DNA from: Dichotomocladium elegans
Taxonomy: Eukaryota > Mucoromycota > Mucoromycetes > Mucorales > Lichtheimiaceae
Direction of reading: 5' to 3'
Assembly (NCBI GenBank): GCA_025716815.1
Contig: JAIXMN010000019.1
Span: forward strand, 496,001 to 560,000
DNA length: 64,000 bases
The position numbers and the translations under genes were made by a program. The notes below the pieces were generated by a model. The model was given only the letters and a program-made list of their open reading frames with translations, was not told the DNA's origin and did not search any database. Positions 34,675 through 46,299 of this stretch are shown here, one piece after another. The stretch's first letter is position 1; the number at the start of each line of letters is the position of its first letter.

Positions 34675-35833
34675 TTAAGATGAGGCTGCCAGATATTGGC
34701 TTGTAGTTTTCCGTGTCTCTTCATCTGCTCGTTTATACACTTCCAGCAATCGTTTGGTGGAAAGCGCATGCAGTCCTTTTGCGTGCTCAGCACCGTTATT
34801 CGCCAACAATTTCGATGCACACTGAGGTAGTAGATACAATTGCACTACTGTTTAGCTTATGAAGAAAAAATGTTTGTGCGCAATCCTTATTACCAAATGA
34901 AGGCCGTAGAGTGCCCTAACGTGATCCTCACATAGTTCCAAGACCTTGCAATAATGTTTGAGCGCTAGTGCATGCTGGCCCATCGTGTAAAGGATCTCTG
35001 CGTATTTGAGATACCAAATATGGTTGGCCGGTTGCAGGATGATCAGTTCTTCGCAGCAAAACCCGGCCTGCTCATAATGGTGTTCGGCCAGATACATGTT
35101 GCACAGCTCAGCCCATGCCTCCTGATCGTCGTAGTACGTATCGAGGTATTTTGTCAGCGCTTCAATGGCTTCGTCATGTTTATTGCGTTCCTTTAGGAGC
35201 ACGATCTGTCGCTTGGAGGCAAGCTTTATTTAGGATGGAAGGTAAAAGATGTGAGAAAACAGCTCTGTGGCTCATCATACAAAAAAAAAAGAAGACAGGC
35301 GCATACCATGTGTGTCGGATCCCTTTCAAGAATGCTATCATAAATAGCCTGAGCTTCTGTCAGCTTTCCTTCTGCCTCCAGTCGCATGCCCTTCAGCCGT
35401 TGCAATCGAAGCGAATTCTCACCAAACCGGGCTTCCAGCTCAGCCAGGCAGTGCTAAAAAATGGATCATTGATCTTCGGATACATTCGAAAAAGAGGGGA
35501 GAGAACGTAGTCCTGGGGTTACCATTTTTTTACCTTGGCTAAATCGTAATCGCCCACATCCAAAGCGGCAATTGTAATCTGCTCGTACAATGGCCAAGCT
35601 AAGATGCCACGATGAGAATATAAATGAGATGTTGCATAACGGTAAAGCACGTATTACCGCCCCCTCCCCCACATATAGATATCTATATACATACCTTGGT
35701 CATTTAACTTTGTGATATATTTTTCTCGAATGAGTCGTGCACCCAAGGCTGCGACATACTCTGATCGTCTCTCGTTAGTCGTACGTAAGATCTGCAGCTC
35801 TTCGATAGCAGTGACGGAGTCGAAACGAGTCAT
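34675..35833 (-). CDS. EMC2: ER membrane protein complex subunit 2
   Basis: Five exons, 35,833-35,695, 35,598-35,534, 35,453-35,307, 35,223-34,894 and 34,821-34,675, join in frame to 275 residues (human EMC2 has 297). TPR-type helices dominate: ITIAALDVGDYDLAK, LKGMRLEAEGKLTEAQAIYD, then EAIEALTKYLDTYYDDQEAW, ELCNMYLAEHHYEQAGFCCE, ILQPANHIWYLKYAEILYTM and ALKHYCKVLELCEDHVRALY, which closely follow EMC2 order. The protein is the cytosolic TPR spine of the EMC, which inserts tail-anchored and multi-pass proteins into the ER. The start at MTRFDSVTAIEELQ was chosen over an upstream in-frame ATG because the extra residues come from CA-repeat-rich leader. The last intron's acceptor was chosen to keep phase and yields SKLLANNGAEHAKG. 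Confidence 0.9.
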
Positions 35834-38082
35834 GGCAAGTAAAAGTCGGTGGAGAGATGCACACTTACACACAGACACGCACGCACGCACTGCACACAAC
35901 CCACACGGAGAAGTGAGGAAGGTCCCGCCCGCTCGTTGCTGACGTTTCAATTTCGTATCCCGCATCGCGCTCTACCCCTCCTCTCGGCGACCAAATGCTG
36001 CTGCAGTATTCATCAGCGAATGATACATCGAACCGTTCCAAGCAAAGAAGCTTCTTTGGCTATCTATTTCTGTATATATTACTATCCAGATATATTCCCT
36101 GAGATCGAAGTGTACGTTGTTTTGATAGTCATGCAAAAAAAGAAGAACTTTGCTAGAGCATAGGCGAGCAACAGTCCTGGTGTGGAGGTTTACACTATTG
36201 CGCAAATTATCGGATGCCTTGTTAGAGGGAGGATTTCATCATGATTTGATTGGCGGTGGGGAGGGGGTCATGGCTGAGATCATTGTTTCCTTGGGACATT
36301 GAGAATAGGGTAGCCATAGTATTTATCAGTCATATACGTGTTGGTTTACGCATAAATGAAAGTTTTACGTCTCGCCCCTTCCAGCCTTCCACGAAACTTT
36401 TCTTCGCAGAGGTGGCAAGCAAACTCTTGTTGCAAGATTCCACGAATGAAGAACATAAGTGGTGCGTATTGGATTGGGCCTTGTGACAGACATGGCGGAC
36501 GAACAACATATGTCATTTACTTTCCTCACTGCGCACCGACCAAGGAACTGCCGCGAGTGGGTTGTCGATATATCCAGCAAAAACGTTTCTCGTGGGATGG
36601 GGGCCGGCTGCTTTTTCAAGCAATCCCAGCGGCATGTTATGACACCGTTTTACAAGGTCGCTCCTTTCTTTCTTTCTTTGCCACTCATGACCACCTTTTT
36701 CACAAGCCCATGGATGGTAAAATCCTACGCGAAAATGTCATGGGCGTCTGATGGCGAGCGACAAAAGAGGTCCAGATTCCTGTTTATCGGGAAACAAGTT
36801 ATCAACGTGAATGGCAAAGCCCTGAAAGATCAAGCAGGAGGAGAGGTGTGCATCTGTGGGACCATCGTGACTGACGGATGGATGTTTGGAATCACTTTTT
36901 TAAGAAGAGCAAGTCCGGTGTACGCATAATAACAGAGCCGGTGTGTAAGTGTTGCATCGACCCCCTTGCCCCAGGCGTGCGAGATATGCGTTACTGCGTT
37001 GAAGGGCGATCTGCAGTGGGTCATTCGTATCCAAATTCCGATACACACAAATCATGAATAGGAAGACGAGGCAGCATCGCCGATTGTTGGAGCGTCTTGA
37101 AGTACTGGAACCACATACCGATCGGGCTGACCGAGACGCACCTTGCCGAATTAGACCCAATAGTGCTCTGGATCCGGGATGATATTACGACTATCTCTAC
37201 CGGCTACTCGGGGGGGGGAGTTCTATGAGCTCACCAGTGGCAGATTACAAACTTGTTCCACTCGCTGCGCCTTTCGGCGTACATAAATAAACCGAGCACA
37301 CGAACAGAAGCTTATCAACAGACTGGATACGAAAGTTTTGCGTGGATGCCCATATATCATTGGAAACAAGTCTGCACAACATATCCAGTCCCGTGAGCCC
37401 ATTCGCGGGAAATGGGATGGATAGAGCGTACCCGATAGATGAATATAAAACGAAAAGATCACCCCTGAACTTGAAGGTCGCTTAGGTACTTTGGATACGT
37501 CGATTTTTTTAAGTATCACCACGCGTCGTGGTCTTTGAATAACTTGTTCTAAAAAAATGGGCCAATAGGTGCCGCTTGATCTAGAAGATAGATTAGCGCT
37601 GAGACGATGATGGTGTATCTTTGTAGAGGGCTGTGGTAGCGACAATGGATCTTGTAAGGAAACGGCTTTATCACCTGCACGCAGAAAACGCAGGTGTCCA
37701 GATGGCTACAATTTCCTGGATGCAGCCAGAGTCATACCGATATCGCATTTTTCTCATCCTCGCTTAAGCGGTGGTGCATAACCCGGGCTGATGCCCCTGG
37801 CAGTCAAATTAGCTTCAGGCTGAACATTATGAGTTTTAAGCATTTGTCGACGATGGATACAAAGATTCTCTATAAATCTGTCTTGGTATGCATCTCATTT
37901 GGGTCATAAATCACTCGGTTGAAAAATATTTGTGTAGACATGGTAACTACAATGTTGCTGTTTATTGGAGGGAATGTTCGTTTATCATGCATAAGAAAGA
38001 AAGAAATACTAATAGGAATGTTACAGATGCAAGGAGACAATAGACGCAGAGGGAATGGATTCTAAGAGGTAGCACATGTTTC
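35834..38082. other. Intergenic region, 2.2 kb, with possible gene remains
   Basis: The left end is the EMC2 promoter with an ACACGCACGCAC-type run (35,865-35,905). The middle holds overlapping frames that may be a dead gene (separate entry). From 37,230 to 38,082 nothing is recognisable. Confidence 0.45.
36356..37228 (+). pseudogene. Possible decayed gene, family unknown
   Basis: Three plus-strand frames in different phases look protein-like: 36,356-36,751, 36,459-36,929 (containing KQVINVNGKALKDQAGGEV) and a third giving KYWNHIPIGLTETHLAEL and VLWIRDDITT near 37,100-37,200. They cannot be joined by convincing splice sites, so frameshifts or an ancient insertion are likely. I do not recognise the protein. 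It may instead be chance coding potential. Confidence 0.25.
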
Positions 38083-39654
38083 TTAGTCGTCACCAAAAAC
38101 TATTTTAGTTGCCTTGGGGGCATCCGATATGTCCTTAAAGAAGGCGCCGTATGCGCCATGAGTCTTCTTCTTGACGGTAGTGCCAAACTTCATGAGTGCT
38201 TCAGGGACTTCCATGTTGGCCTGCTTAAGCACGTTAATCAGCTCGCCAGAGTGCGCTTTGTCCTCTACGGTAAAGAAGGTGTACGCGGTGCCCTTCTTGC
38301 CACCACGTCCTGTACGACCAATGCGATGGACATAGCTCTCAATGGTAAGAGGAAACGTGACGTTGATGACATATTCAACATCAGGGATATCCAGACCACG
38401 TGCTGCAACATCGGTAGCAACCATCACAGGATGGGTACCAGCCTTGAACTTGCTAAGGGCATCTGTGCGCTGCATCTGACTCTTGTTACCGTGAATGCCA
38501 ACCACTTTATATCCATTTTCCAATAGAGTTCTCTCGATCCGGTCGCATTCCTTTTTATACAGTCCAAAAACCAAGATACGGTTTGATTGCAGATGGATCT
38601 TCTTCAAAAGGGCGAGTAACTTGCGCTCCTTGCTTCGGGGCTCGTCAACAACCTCGACGATCTGCTTGACGTTCTGCGACGCAGCCAGCTCAGTCGAGCC
38701 AATGGCGACTCGAATGGGATTTTTCAAAAAGTCCTCGGCGAGTTTGCGGATAGATTCCGGCCAGGTAGCAGAGAACATGAGGGTCTGACGATCCTTGGGA
38801 GTGAAATCAATAATCTTTCGAATGTCGCGCTCGAATCCGTCGTCGAGCATGCGATCGGCCTCATCAAGCACCAGGAAGGACACCTTGGACAAATCGCAGG
38901 AGCCGTCCTCAATCAGATCAAGCAAACGGCCGGGCGTAGCCACCACAATGTCCACACCACGTCTAAGCTCTTCCGCCTGAGGGCCTTTGCCGACGCCACC
39001 ATAAAGACAGGCAGTCTTGAGATTGAAGATTTTACCAGCTGCCTTAGCCTGTTCCTCGCTCTGCATTGCCAGTTCGCGGGTGGGAGATACGACGAGCATC
39101 GAAGGCTGTTTATGGCTTGGCTTCTTGGATGCAATATGGACAAGGCCGGGAAGAGTGAAAGCATACGTCTTTCCAGAACCCGTCTCAGCAATACCGATAA
39201 TATCACGGCCTGCCAATGTGATAGGCCATGTAGTGGCCTGAATTGGAGTGGGAGCTTCAAAACCTTTGAAGACCTGGAGAAGGCGTTCAGGGAGATTGGT
39301 GTAGTTGAACTTGAGGATGGGTCGAGGCTTCAAGTCGCCCTGGATTTCGATTTCATTCTTCTTCATGAAGTCGGTAATGGTGCTCTCCGGAGTCGCAGAA
39401 AGCTCAGGGTGTTCTTTGTAGACATACGAAGCCAGGGTCTCGATCGTCAGCGTGGCCGGAGAAGATACAGAAGTAGATACAGGCAGATCCTTTTTAACCT
39501 TGTCTTTTTCCTGGTTATGCTTCTTTTCCTTCTTTTCTTTCTTCTCCTTCTTCTCCTTCTTCTCCTTCTTCTCCTTCTTAGACTTCTTTTCCTTTTTCAG
39601 GTCAACTTGATCTGCTTCCTCTCGTTTACGCTTGCTGATGGCCGCCGGCGACAT
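38083..39654 (-). CDS. DBP3: ATP-dependent RNA helicase DBP3 (DEAD-box)
   Basis: A single exon of 523 residues, the same length as yeast Dbp3. The start is MSPAAISKRKREEADQ; an upstream in-frame ATG exists but adds a non-conserved segment. A lysine/glutamate tail of KKEKKEKKEKK repeats (about residues 20-50) leads into the Q motif GFEAPTPIQATTWP. Then come motif I AETGSGKT, Ia PTRELA, Ib TPGRLLDLI, II DEAD, III SAT, IV RILVFGLYKKEC, V ATDVAARGLDIPDV and VI HRIGRTGRGGKKG. All catalytic motifs are intact. Dbp3 acts in the nucleolus in 27S pre-rRNA processing at site A3. The basic repeated N-terminus is typical of Dbp3 and separates it from Dbp2/p68. The underlying DNA at 39,520-39,590 is a (TTCTCC)n-like repeat. 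Confidence 0.93.
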   Translation of the reverse strand: MSPAAISKRKREEADQVDLKKEKKSKKEKKEKKEKKEKKEKKEKKHNQEKDKVKKDLPVSTSVSSPATLTIETLASYVYKEHPELSATPESTITDFMKKNEIEIQGDLKPRPILKFNYTNLPERLLQVFKGFEAPTPIQATTWPITLAGRDIIGIAETGSGKTYAFTLPGLVHIASKKPSHKQPSMLVVSPTRELAMQSEEQAKAAGKIFNLKTACLYGGVGKGPQAEELRRGVDIVVATPGRLLDLIEDGSCDLSKVSFLVLDEADRMLDDGFERDIRKIIDFTPKDRQTLMFSATWPESIRKLAEDFLKNPIRVAIGSTELAASQNVKQIVEVVDEPRSKERKLLALLKKIHLQSNRILVFGLYKKECDRIERTLLENGYKVVGIHGNKSQMQRTDALSKFKAGTHPVMVATDVAARGLDIPDVEYVINVTFPLTIESYVHRIGRTGRGGKKGTAYTFFTVEDKAHSGELINVLKQANMEVPEALMKFGTTVKKKTHGAYGAFFKDISDAPKATKIVFGDD

Positions 39655-41436
39655 TATGTATTTGATGTTGTTAAAAGATCGTAAAAAAAAAAAGCCAAAA
39701 TAGGAACATCTTCCGCTGACTGCCACCCGGGGAAAAGTAGGTCACAAAAAAGCAGTCTTACTTCGCAGCCTCTGAGGCGCGAAAAAGTGGAAAATTACCG
39801 TCGAGAGCTATTCAAAGAATGAAACGTGCATTTGAGCAAGCTCGTTGAAGAACGAGCAAGCCCTCAACCAATTTGCATAAGTATTCGAAGAATGCTCCGA
39901 TATCAAAGAGTTGCATTTTCATAATACAAGCCTTAATTCTGAAACCGTGCTTCACATGCGCATGACGATAAGACAGGGAGAGGTTAAATGTAGGACACAC
40001 CTACGCATTCCATTATCACCAACGCCACGTGCGCGTAGCATGTTTACTGATAGCCATGGTGAAGCCTAGGCATGCTGTGGTTTATCGTGTGCTCCATAGT
40101 TCTTTTCTTTTTCTACTAAACCAATGGGGCAGATATACTTTCCCGTTACACAAGTCCGCCTGCCCAAAGATGCTATGAGTGAATTATGGATGGTGAGCTT
40201 ATTGGCGCGGAGTACTGCTCTTTCGCCATACCGGAGGGGCAGGGGGGGAAATTAAAGTAAGCGGAAAAACCTGTTCCGACCTGGGGATCGGTAGACGTCG
40301 TCCAATAAATGCCGGTTTGATGGATACATAAGACAAGAATGGTAATCTATCACTGAACGATGTAACCAACGGTTGCTGATGTGATGGGGGGAGAGAGGGT
40401 GATGGGGAGAGTGTTATGCCTAATACAGCAAGAGTATATTAATAGCGGAGAGTGTACGCCCTTGTTGCGTATGTGCTAATGTCTGTGCCCTCCTTGCGGA
40501 CGGTAATACAGAAAGAAGACAGTCGCGGATGCATGTGATACGATCACAACGTGTCAGAGTGTGTGTTTGTAGACGAGCGTTCTAGAACAGATTGACAGAA
40601 ATTAGCATCCTCATGATATCTATTGGCCAGTTCCAGAAGGCTGGAAAGCAATAGGTCAATGGTCAAGGTTCGTCGCTATACGTTGCGTCCTTCTGCGTCT
40701 CACATAAGGTCGATCGCAACATGGGCACACAGACAGCGCGAGGGTTACACGAGTGTCACAATACTTTTACTCTGTCAAAGATACACACTATCAACATCGG
40801 CCTCACAAATTCCACGATGGCACAAGGTCTTCTTCATAAAGCTAAAGAAATGAATGGTTTGCAAATGAGATATCGATGTCACAAGCAAAAGAAAGTACTG
40901 TTGAATATTAGACGATTAAGCAACAGATCACGGCGCATTGATAATAGTGAAAGGGGAACAGAAGTAGAGAGTGGCCATGGAAACCAGGATGATTGCGAAT
41001 GTGCTCTTATTTTTGACACGGTTACTCAGACAAGCCTGAGGCCGGTTTGTGTATGTGTATTGTAACATGAAAAACTGGTTTTCTCAGCGATGAAAACACG
41101 CGCATATACTCCCATTCCCACTCCTTAACCTTTTTTTTTTGTTTGGCGTACCAAGGTATCAAGTCAAGATGTTTATTGCAATATGTGTGTTCGTTAAAGG
41201 TGATAGACTGAAGGGGAAAGCTAGTTATTTTACTATTACAAAATGAGTGGAAAAATGATTCCCATATCCAGTGAAGCTAGCCGTTCATTTTTTATTTTTA
41301 TTTTTTTTATTTCCAATATTCTTTTTTCTTTCTGTCTTTTCTCTTCCTTTCCTTTTTTTCACCTGAATTGACCCTGCCTAGCGGCAGCATTTATGAACCC
41401 CCATCTGTTGTCAACGCAAATGTTTGTTTCTTCAGA
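39655..41436. other. Intergenic region, 1.8 kb
   Basis: Lies between the divergent DBP3 (minus) and CP2-factor (plus) genes. T-rich pyrimidine tracts (41,285-41,365) immediately precede the CP2 start. No gene or RNA is recognisable in the rest. Confidence 0.5.
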
Positions 41437-43748
41437 ATGAATCCGTATCCGTCGCCCTCGCATCATTCGCTCTCAGGTGTGCCGTTGCAGTCATCGACTG
41501 ATGTTGTGTTTACTAAAAGGTTGGTTGCCAGATGATGGCCATGGGTCTATGCAATCATAATAACCACATATCGGAATCCTGCATATGTATAAAATCCTTT
41601 TTTCTACTTTGCTCAAGTCCCCCTTCTTTCTTTCCGTATCATCACCGTCAGCACCATTACTACTTCTCTGGCTCATCAGCCCCACCGAACCAAACGCCTC
41701 CCTTTCTATTGCCACCGCCCTATCCGCCTCTCCCAAGCCCTTCTCAGTCTTCTCCTCCCTTGCTACAACACTTCCATTTCATGGACCACCAGCCTTCGTC
41801 AGCTCCCCAACCGTATATGCATCTCCATCATCATCAATACTCGCACTCATCTCCTCGCTCTCACTCCTCTTCGTCATCCACTGTGGCGTCCGTCGTCCCC
41901 TCACCTCCATCCAGTTGTCCATCTTCATCCGCCGCTTCAAAGTAAGTATCGTCCGTGTAACCGCGTGGGATCCCTTGCTGCAAAGCAGACATTCAAAAAG
42001 AACCTTGCTCCTTTTCGGCTTGCAGTCATTTGCGCTATGAAGTCATTCTGGAAGGTATTATTGTAAAAGGAAAACCATATAGCTATCATTGGTCTTCTCT
42101 TAAGCTTTCTTTTTTCGTTTAGCACCTACAGCTGCTGCACAAAAGATTGAAGATGCCCCATTGACGTACCTCAACAAAGGTATCTATCATACCATTGTTG
42201 CTTAACGAACAAGGCCCGACCAATCTCTTTCTTGTGTTGCGTCATAGGTCAATACTATACTATAAACCTTGTGGATTCTGAGAAGTACGATGGCGAAATT
42301 GCTAGCACCATTACAATCATGTTCCATGACGAATCTCACCGCAAGGTTGCCGCTGACTTTTGGAAGTTCTGGATGAGCCAACAGAAAGACCAAGAATCGG
42401 CCCGCGCAATTGATATCGGTAAGCGATCCTGACTATGTCTTTTCATAATCAAAATTGATAAGTCGAATAACGCATGATATCTTGCTCTTAGACACAGGTC
42501 GTTGTAATGGTGCCTTCAATATCCAATGCCAATTCTTCGATAGGATCTCATTCCGATGGAATGGAAAAGCCGGAGCATCCATTTGCCTCCGCTTCCACTT
42601 TCTGTCGACTGACTTTTCACGCATCAAGGGTGTCAAAGGCATTCCGTTGCGGCTTCACATTGCTACCAAGGTTGTTGACGCTTCTAGTCCAGCTAATGTC
42701 GCAGAAACAAACACAGCAACCACAGAACTGGATGAGACACAGGCAGAACGATCGTATTGTCAAATCAAACTGTTTCGAGACAAGGTAACCTCTTGCGGTG
42801 CACACACACACACGCATATATGCGTGTATGCCTTGTAGTCACGTCTTCCTTTTGACCGACTAATGACTTTTATTTTCTTTTGTTGTTGAAAAGGGCGCCG
42901 AACGTAAGAATAAGGACGACGCACGGCATATTGAGAAACAGCTTGAGAAGCTCCGGGGAAAGAACGGGGAACCCCATCCACTGTGGTTAGCCTACCTCCA
43001 GACACAACCCTACACGGTATTTGGCGCCGTGCCTGCCTCTTCGCCTGTTCCTTCCAGCTCTGCCTCTATGTTAGCGAATTCTGGTTTCCAGCAGCACCAT
43101 CATCAACGCATGAGTACATACCCGGGTGGAAATGGTATAGCTACAGCAGCCAGCGGAGCGATCACATCGTCCCGTGGTATCATGTCGCCTCCTTTGGTTC
43201 ATGCACCGTTCCAGCCATACGGAGGTGAAGGAGGCTCCACTGTGCTTGGAATGAAACGCGATCACCACGATGGCATCGGCATATTTGCTTCGATGTCGTC
43301 ACAGTCGTCGTCCAGTATACCGCCATACTTTGTGCAGCAGCCCATTGTAGACATGGACCCGAGCTACATCCCTCAGCAACGCCGGCGGTTCGCAAGCAAG
43401 TGTTGCTTACTCGTTTATCCGCAGATAACTGACAACTAACACCCAATCTCAACTGTTATAGAACTTTCACTCTTCGTAAAGTTCCCGAACGAAGAATTGC
43501 ACCGCGCCATCTACCTTGACCAGCTTTCCTCTGAAGATCTCAGGGAGAAGCTTTGTTGTAAGCTCGGCCAAACTGACGACAAAGTTCAATATCGTATCAA
43601 AGAGGTTGTTCGCTGCGTTGCTAACAAGGAAAACGTCATTGTTCATGTGGATGACGCGATGGTGGGCGAGATGATTGAAGAGCAAGTCATGGAAGTTGAA
43701 ATAAGAACCAACGATGACGGGACAGCGACGCTTGTTCTTCGTTACTGA
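41437..43748 (+). CDS. CP2/grainyhead-family transcription factor
   Basis: Eight exons, 41,437-41,519, 41,618-41,941, 42,026-42,054, 42,123-42,179, 42,248-42,418, 42,492-42,784, 42,894-43,395 and 43,462-43,748, join in frame to 581 residues. The last intron must use a GC donor (GCAAGT) to keep frame. The N-terminal 135 residues are low-complexity, rich in Pro, Ser and His. The DNA-binding domain begins with HLRYEVILEAPTAAAQK, then LTYLNKGQYYTINL, FWKFWMSQQ, FNIQCQFFDRISFRWNGKAG, FLSTDFSRIKGVKGIPLRLH and YCQIKLFRDKGAERKNKDD, all characteristic of CP2/LSF/grainyhead immunoglobulin-fold domains. After a Ser/Gln-rich linker comes a ubiquitin-like end (FVKFPNEELHRAIYLDQLSS) seen in the family. In fungi such factors regulate cell-wall remodelling; in animals, epithelial barrier genes. 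Targets here are unknown. Confidence 0.9.
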
Positions 43749-44454
43749 GCTAAATACACTGCAGTGCGGCTTTAATACTACTACTACTATTACTAGGTTG
43801 AAACGTATACTCTCACATACACATTGTCTCTCTCTCTATCACCCTCTCCTCATATTCTTGTCTATTGTTTGCGTGTTTTCCTTGTTATTCTTTCTCTTGT
43901 GTCTACATTCCTTACATACTCCCATGATGTATCTATAAGCTATACTCTCCGATCTCCCCCCTTTCTTTTTCATCACCTGCCATATGATGGTGACGATGAT
44001 GATGATAATGCCTTTCTTCCAATGATACTTCTTCTGCGGTCATCGACCACCCCTTTTCATATCACATGAGCGCGCCACATGCAAAATAAAGCCATTATTT
44101 TCTTCTGTAAGAAAGGTTTGTATGCATCACTAGTTCCTGTGCGTCAATACAATAGCTATCGGTTGTGATTCCACGTACTTACAGCGATGTGAGATGGTTG
44201 GAAGTTAGCATGCCATTGTAAACCATCGGGTTTTGTTTTTTAGAGAACGTCACTCGTTTAATTAGGTCTATCTATGCAAGCGTTATATAGCCAAGTTCAT
44301 GGAATAGAGAACTCGCGTTATACGTTATTTTCCAAAATTGAAGTCGCAAGGTCACAAAAATAGATCCAGAAAATCTTTATGCTTGATGAAAAAGCAAATG
44401 TCGCGCACACGGCGAAAGATGGCACAACAAAGCTTGCCAAATCCATTTATACTC
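43749..44454. other. Intergenic region, 0.7 kb
   Basis: 3' flank of the CP2-factor gene: CT-rich runs (43,820-43,940), a GATGATGAT run (43,987-44,008) and an AATAAA at 44,086. No gene is seen. Confidence 0.5.
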
Positions 44455-45230
44455 TGAGATAAGCAATCTAATTCTTTTACAAAGATGGGCAAGACCATAT
44501 CGTTGATGAGGAAACGCACTCCATTCAATCCGGTTGTTCTCACACAGAATATCAGCATAGTCCATCTTGCAGCGGTAACCCTGCCCTTTGTTGGTAAGCG
44601 AAAGGATACAGACATTCTGATAAAAAGAAGCAGTGTTTAAGCGCTGCTACGCAATGTATGCCCATAAAGATGAAGGTCGGATTTTTCAAACTGATGTTCG
44701 CGAAGGTCGTTCACGTATTCTCGACGGAGAACATAAGAGTGCTTCAGTATTTTAGAATGGGTTGATGAGAATCTGTCCATTGTTCCAGAGCAATTGATAA
44801 AGCAATCGCTCCAGAGATTGATGGTCTTGAAGCATCAAAAATGATGCTTCTTCGATTGATGAAAAATGAATGCAGTTTGTCATTAAAAAAGGCTTGTTTT
44901 ATGCCTACAAATATCCAAGCGCGCCGACGGGACATGAATGGCATTGCCTTTAGAAAAAAAAACTCTATTTTCTTTGATGACTCTGGATTCCATATCAGCA
45001 TAAAGCGCAGCACGGCATGGTCCAAGGAAGAGACTTCTTCAATAGTTACGATGCAATACTTTCTTGGAAAGCGAGACACGGATGACCTGAATCAGTGAAG
45101 CATCGAATAACTTAAAGTTGAGCAATTTCAAAGATTCGAGCCACGTTCTTACACGTGTCTCGTCAGCTATTGTAAATGGGAAAAACTATGATCCAATGTG
45201 TGATCATTCTACAGAGGTAATCATAGTATG
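44455..45230 (+). pseudogene. Tc1/mariner-type transposase remnant, internally deleted
   Basis: Pieces of a mariner-like DDE transposase in order on the plus strand: an N-terminal block near 44,670 (GRSRILDGEHKSA); a helix-turn-helix/linker part at 44,860-44,930 (MKNECSLSLKKACFMPTN); the catalytic-aspartate region IFFDDSGFHISIKRSTAWSK (about 44,970); and directly after it YFLGKRDTDDLNQ, which belongs near the C-terminus. The middle, with the second aspartate and the DNAPIH and ELNPIE motifs, is missing. Many stops and frameshifts are present. The tail at 45,085-45,225 repeats 52,795-52,935. It is dead. Confidence 0.75.
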
Positions 45231-45879
45231 TATTTGGATATGAATATGTTAAAAAACGGGAAATATGAGAAGATACCGGATCCGAGATTTCTTTGGATAA
45301 GTTGAATGGATTATTGAGATATAAAGAGCATTACTACTATTTACAATCATGCAGTATTAGGTCGGATTTCGGATAAAACAAAGAAATAGACTCTATAGCT
45401 ACAGTATGACGAGCGGATGGCTATTTGTCTGATTGTATAAAACTACTCAACAACGAAACAGGGCATAAAACGCTTGCTATGCAGAGGGCTGTGTATGTTT
45501 GTTTATAATTGATAAGATGAACATAATTACATACATGTCTGTAGCAATACAGCTTCAGTATACGCTGGAACATACATTCTGGAGCTGTCTGATGATCCTA
45601 GAAGTTGTCCTCGGTATCTGCGGTGATAACCGGAGTGGGCGTGCATGAAAGAGGAGCAGAGCACCAAATAATAAGCGAAAGAGTGTCCATGCTCTTCTCT
45701 CTTTTATTGCTCATCTGATACCGGCAGGATTTATCAATGTACAGAAGAGATTAGAAGTTAGACTACTAGAAGAATAATTTAACATTGTTCTAGTCATACC
45801 GGGTAGGACATGGAATGGAATAGGTCATGAGTGGAGTTGACGAAGAACCAGATTATTTCCAGAGTATAGGATCCCAAGG
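45231..45879. other. AT-rich unassigned stretch
   Basis: About 650 bp between two mariner remnants. Mostly AT-rich with no frame over 60 codons. Probably old element sequence or intergenic DNA. Confidence 0.4.
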
Positions 45880-46270
45880 TAAAACAGTGGGTTATGGAGC
45901 AGAAGAAAAATGAATCCTACTTTCTTTATGTTTAACATGGTTGGCGCAAATGAAACGGTGGAATTTGGTCATTCGTGTCTCGCTTCCCAAGAAACTATTG
46001 CGTTTCACTTTGCTCTTCATAACCGACCAAACGTGTGCAATAGGATTGAGTTCAGCCGAATAGGATGGAAAATAGCCGCGTCGCTATCCTCGAGACTTGA
46101 TGGATTTAGAGATGAAAGCTTTTTTTGTGCGACATCTTTGGCTGTGTATGCGACATTTGCTTTGTCATCACGAGTAAAGGTTTCTGAGCAAAACCCGACT
46201 TCTATTTTTGTTATCTTGCGACTTCACTCTTTGGGAAAACAGTCTATGAAAGTAATATAAGAGTCAATGG
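45880..46270 (-). pseudogene. Mariner-type transposase remnant, C-terminal part
   Basis: Minus-strand translation gives AELNPIAHVWSVMKSKVKRN followed by SFLG, the standard C-terminal block after the last catalytic residue of mariner-type transposases, then a divergent tail. Upstream on the same strand CGGGTTTTGCTCAGAAAC matches the scrap at 2,745-3,030. It lies opposite in orientation to the remnant at 44,455. Confidence 0.7.
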
Positions 46271-46299
46271 GGGGGTGGCGACTGGAATCCTGGCTGGCA

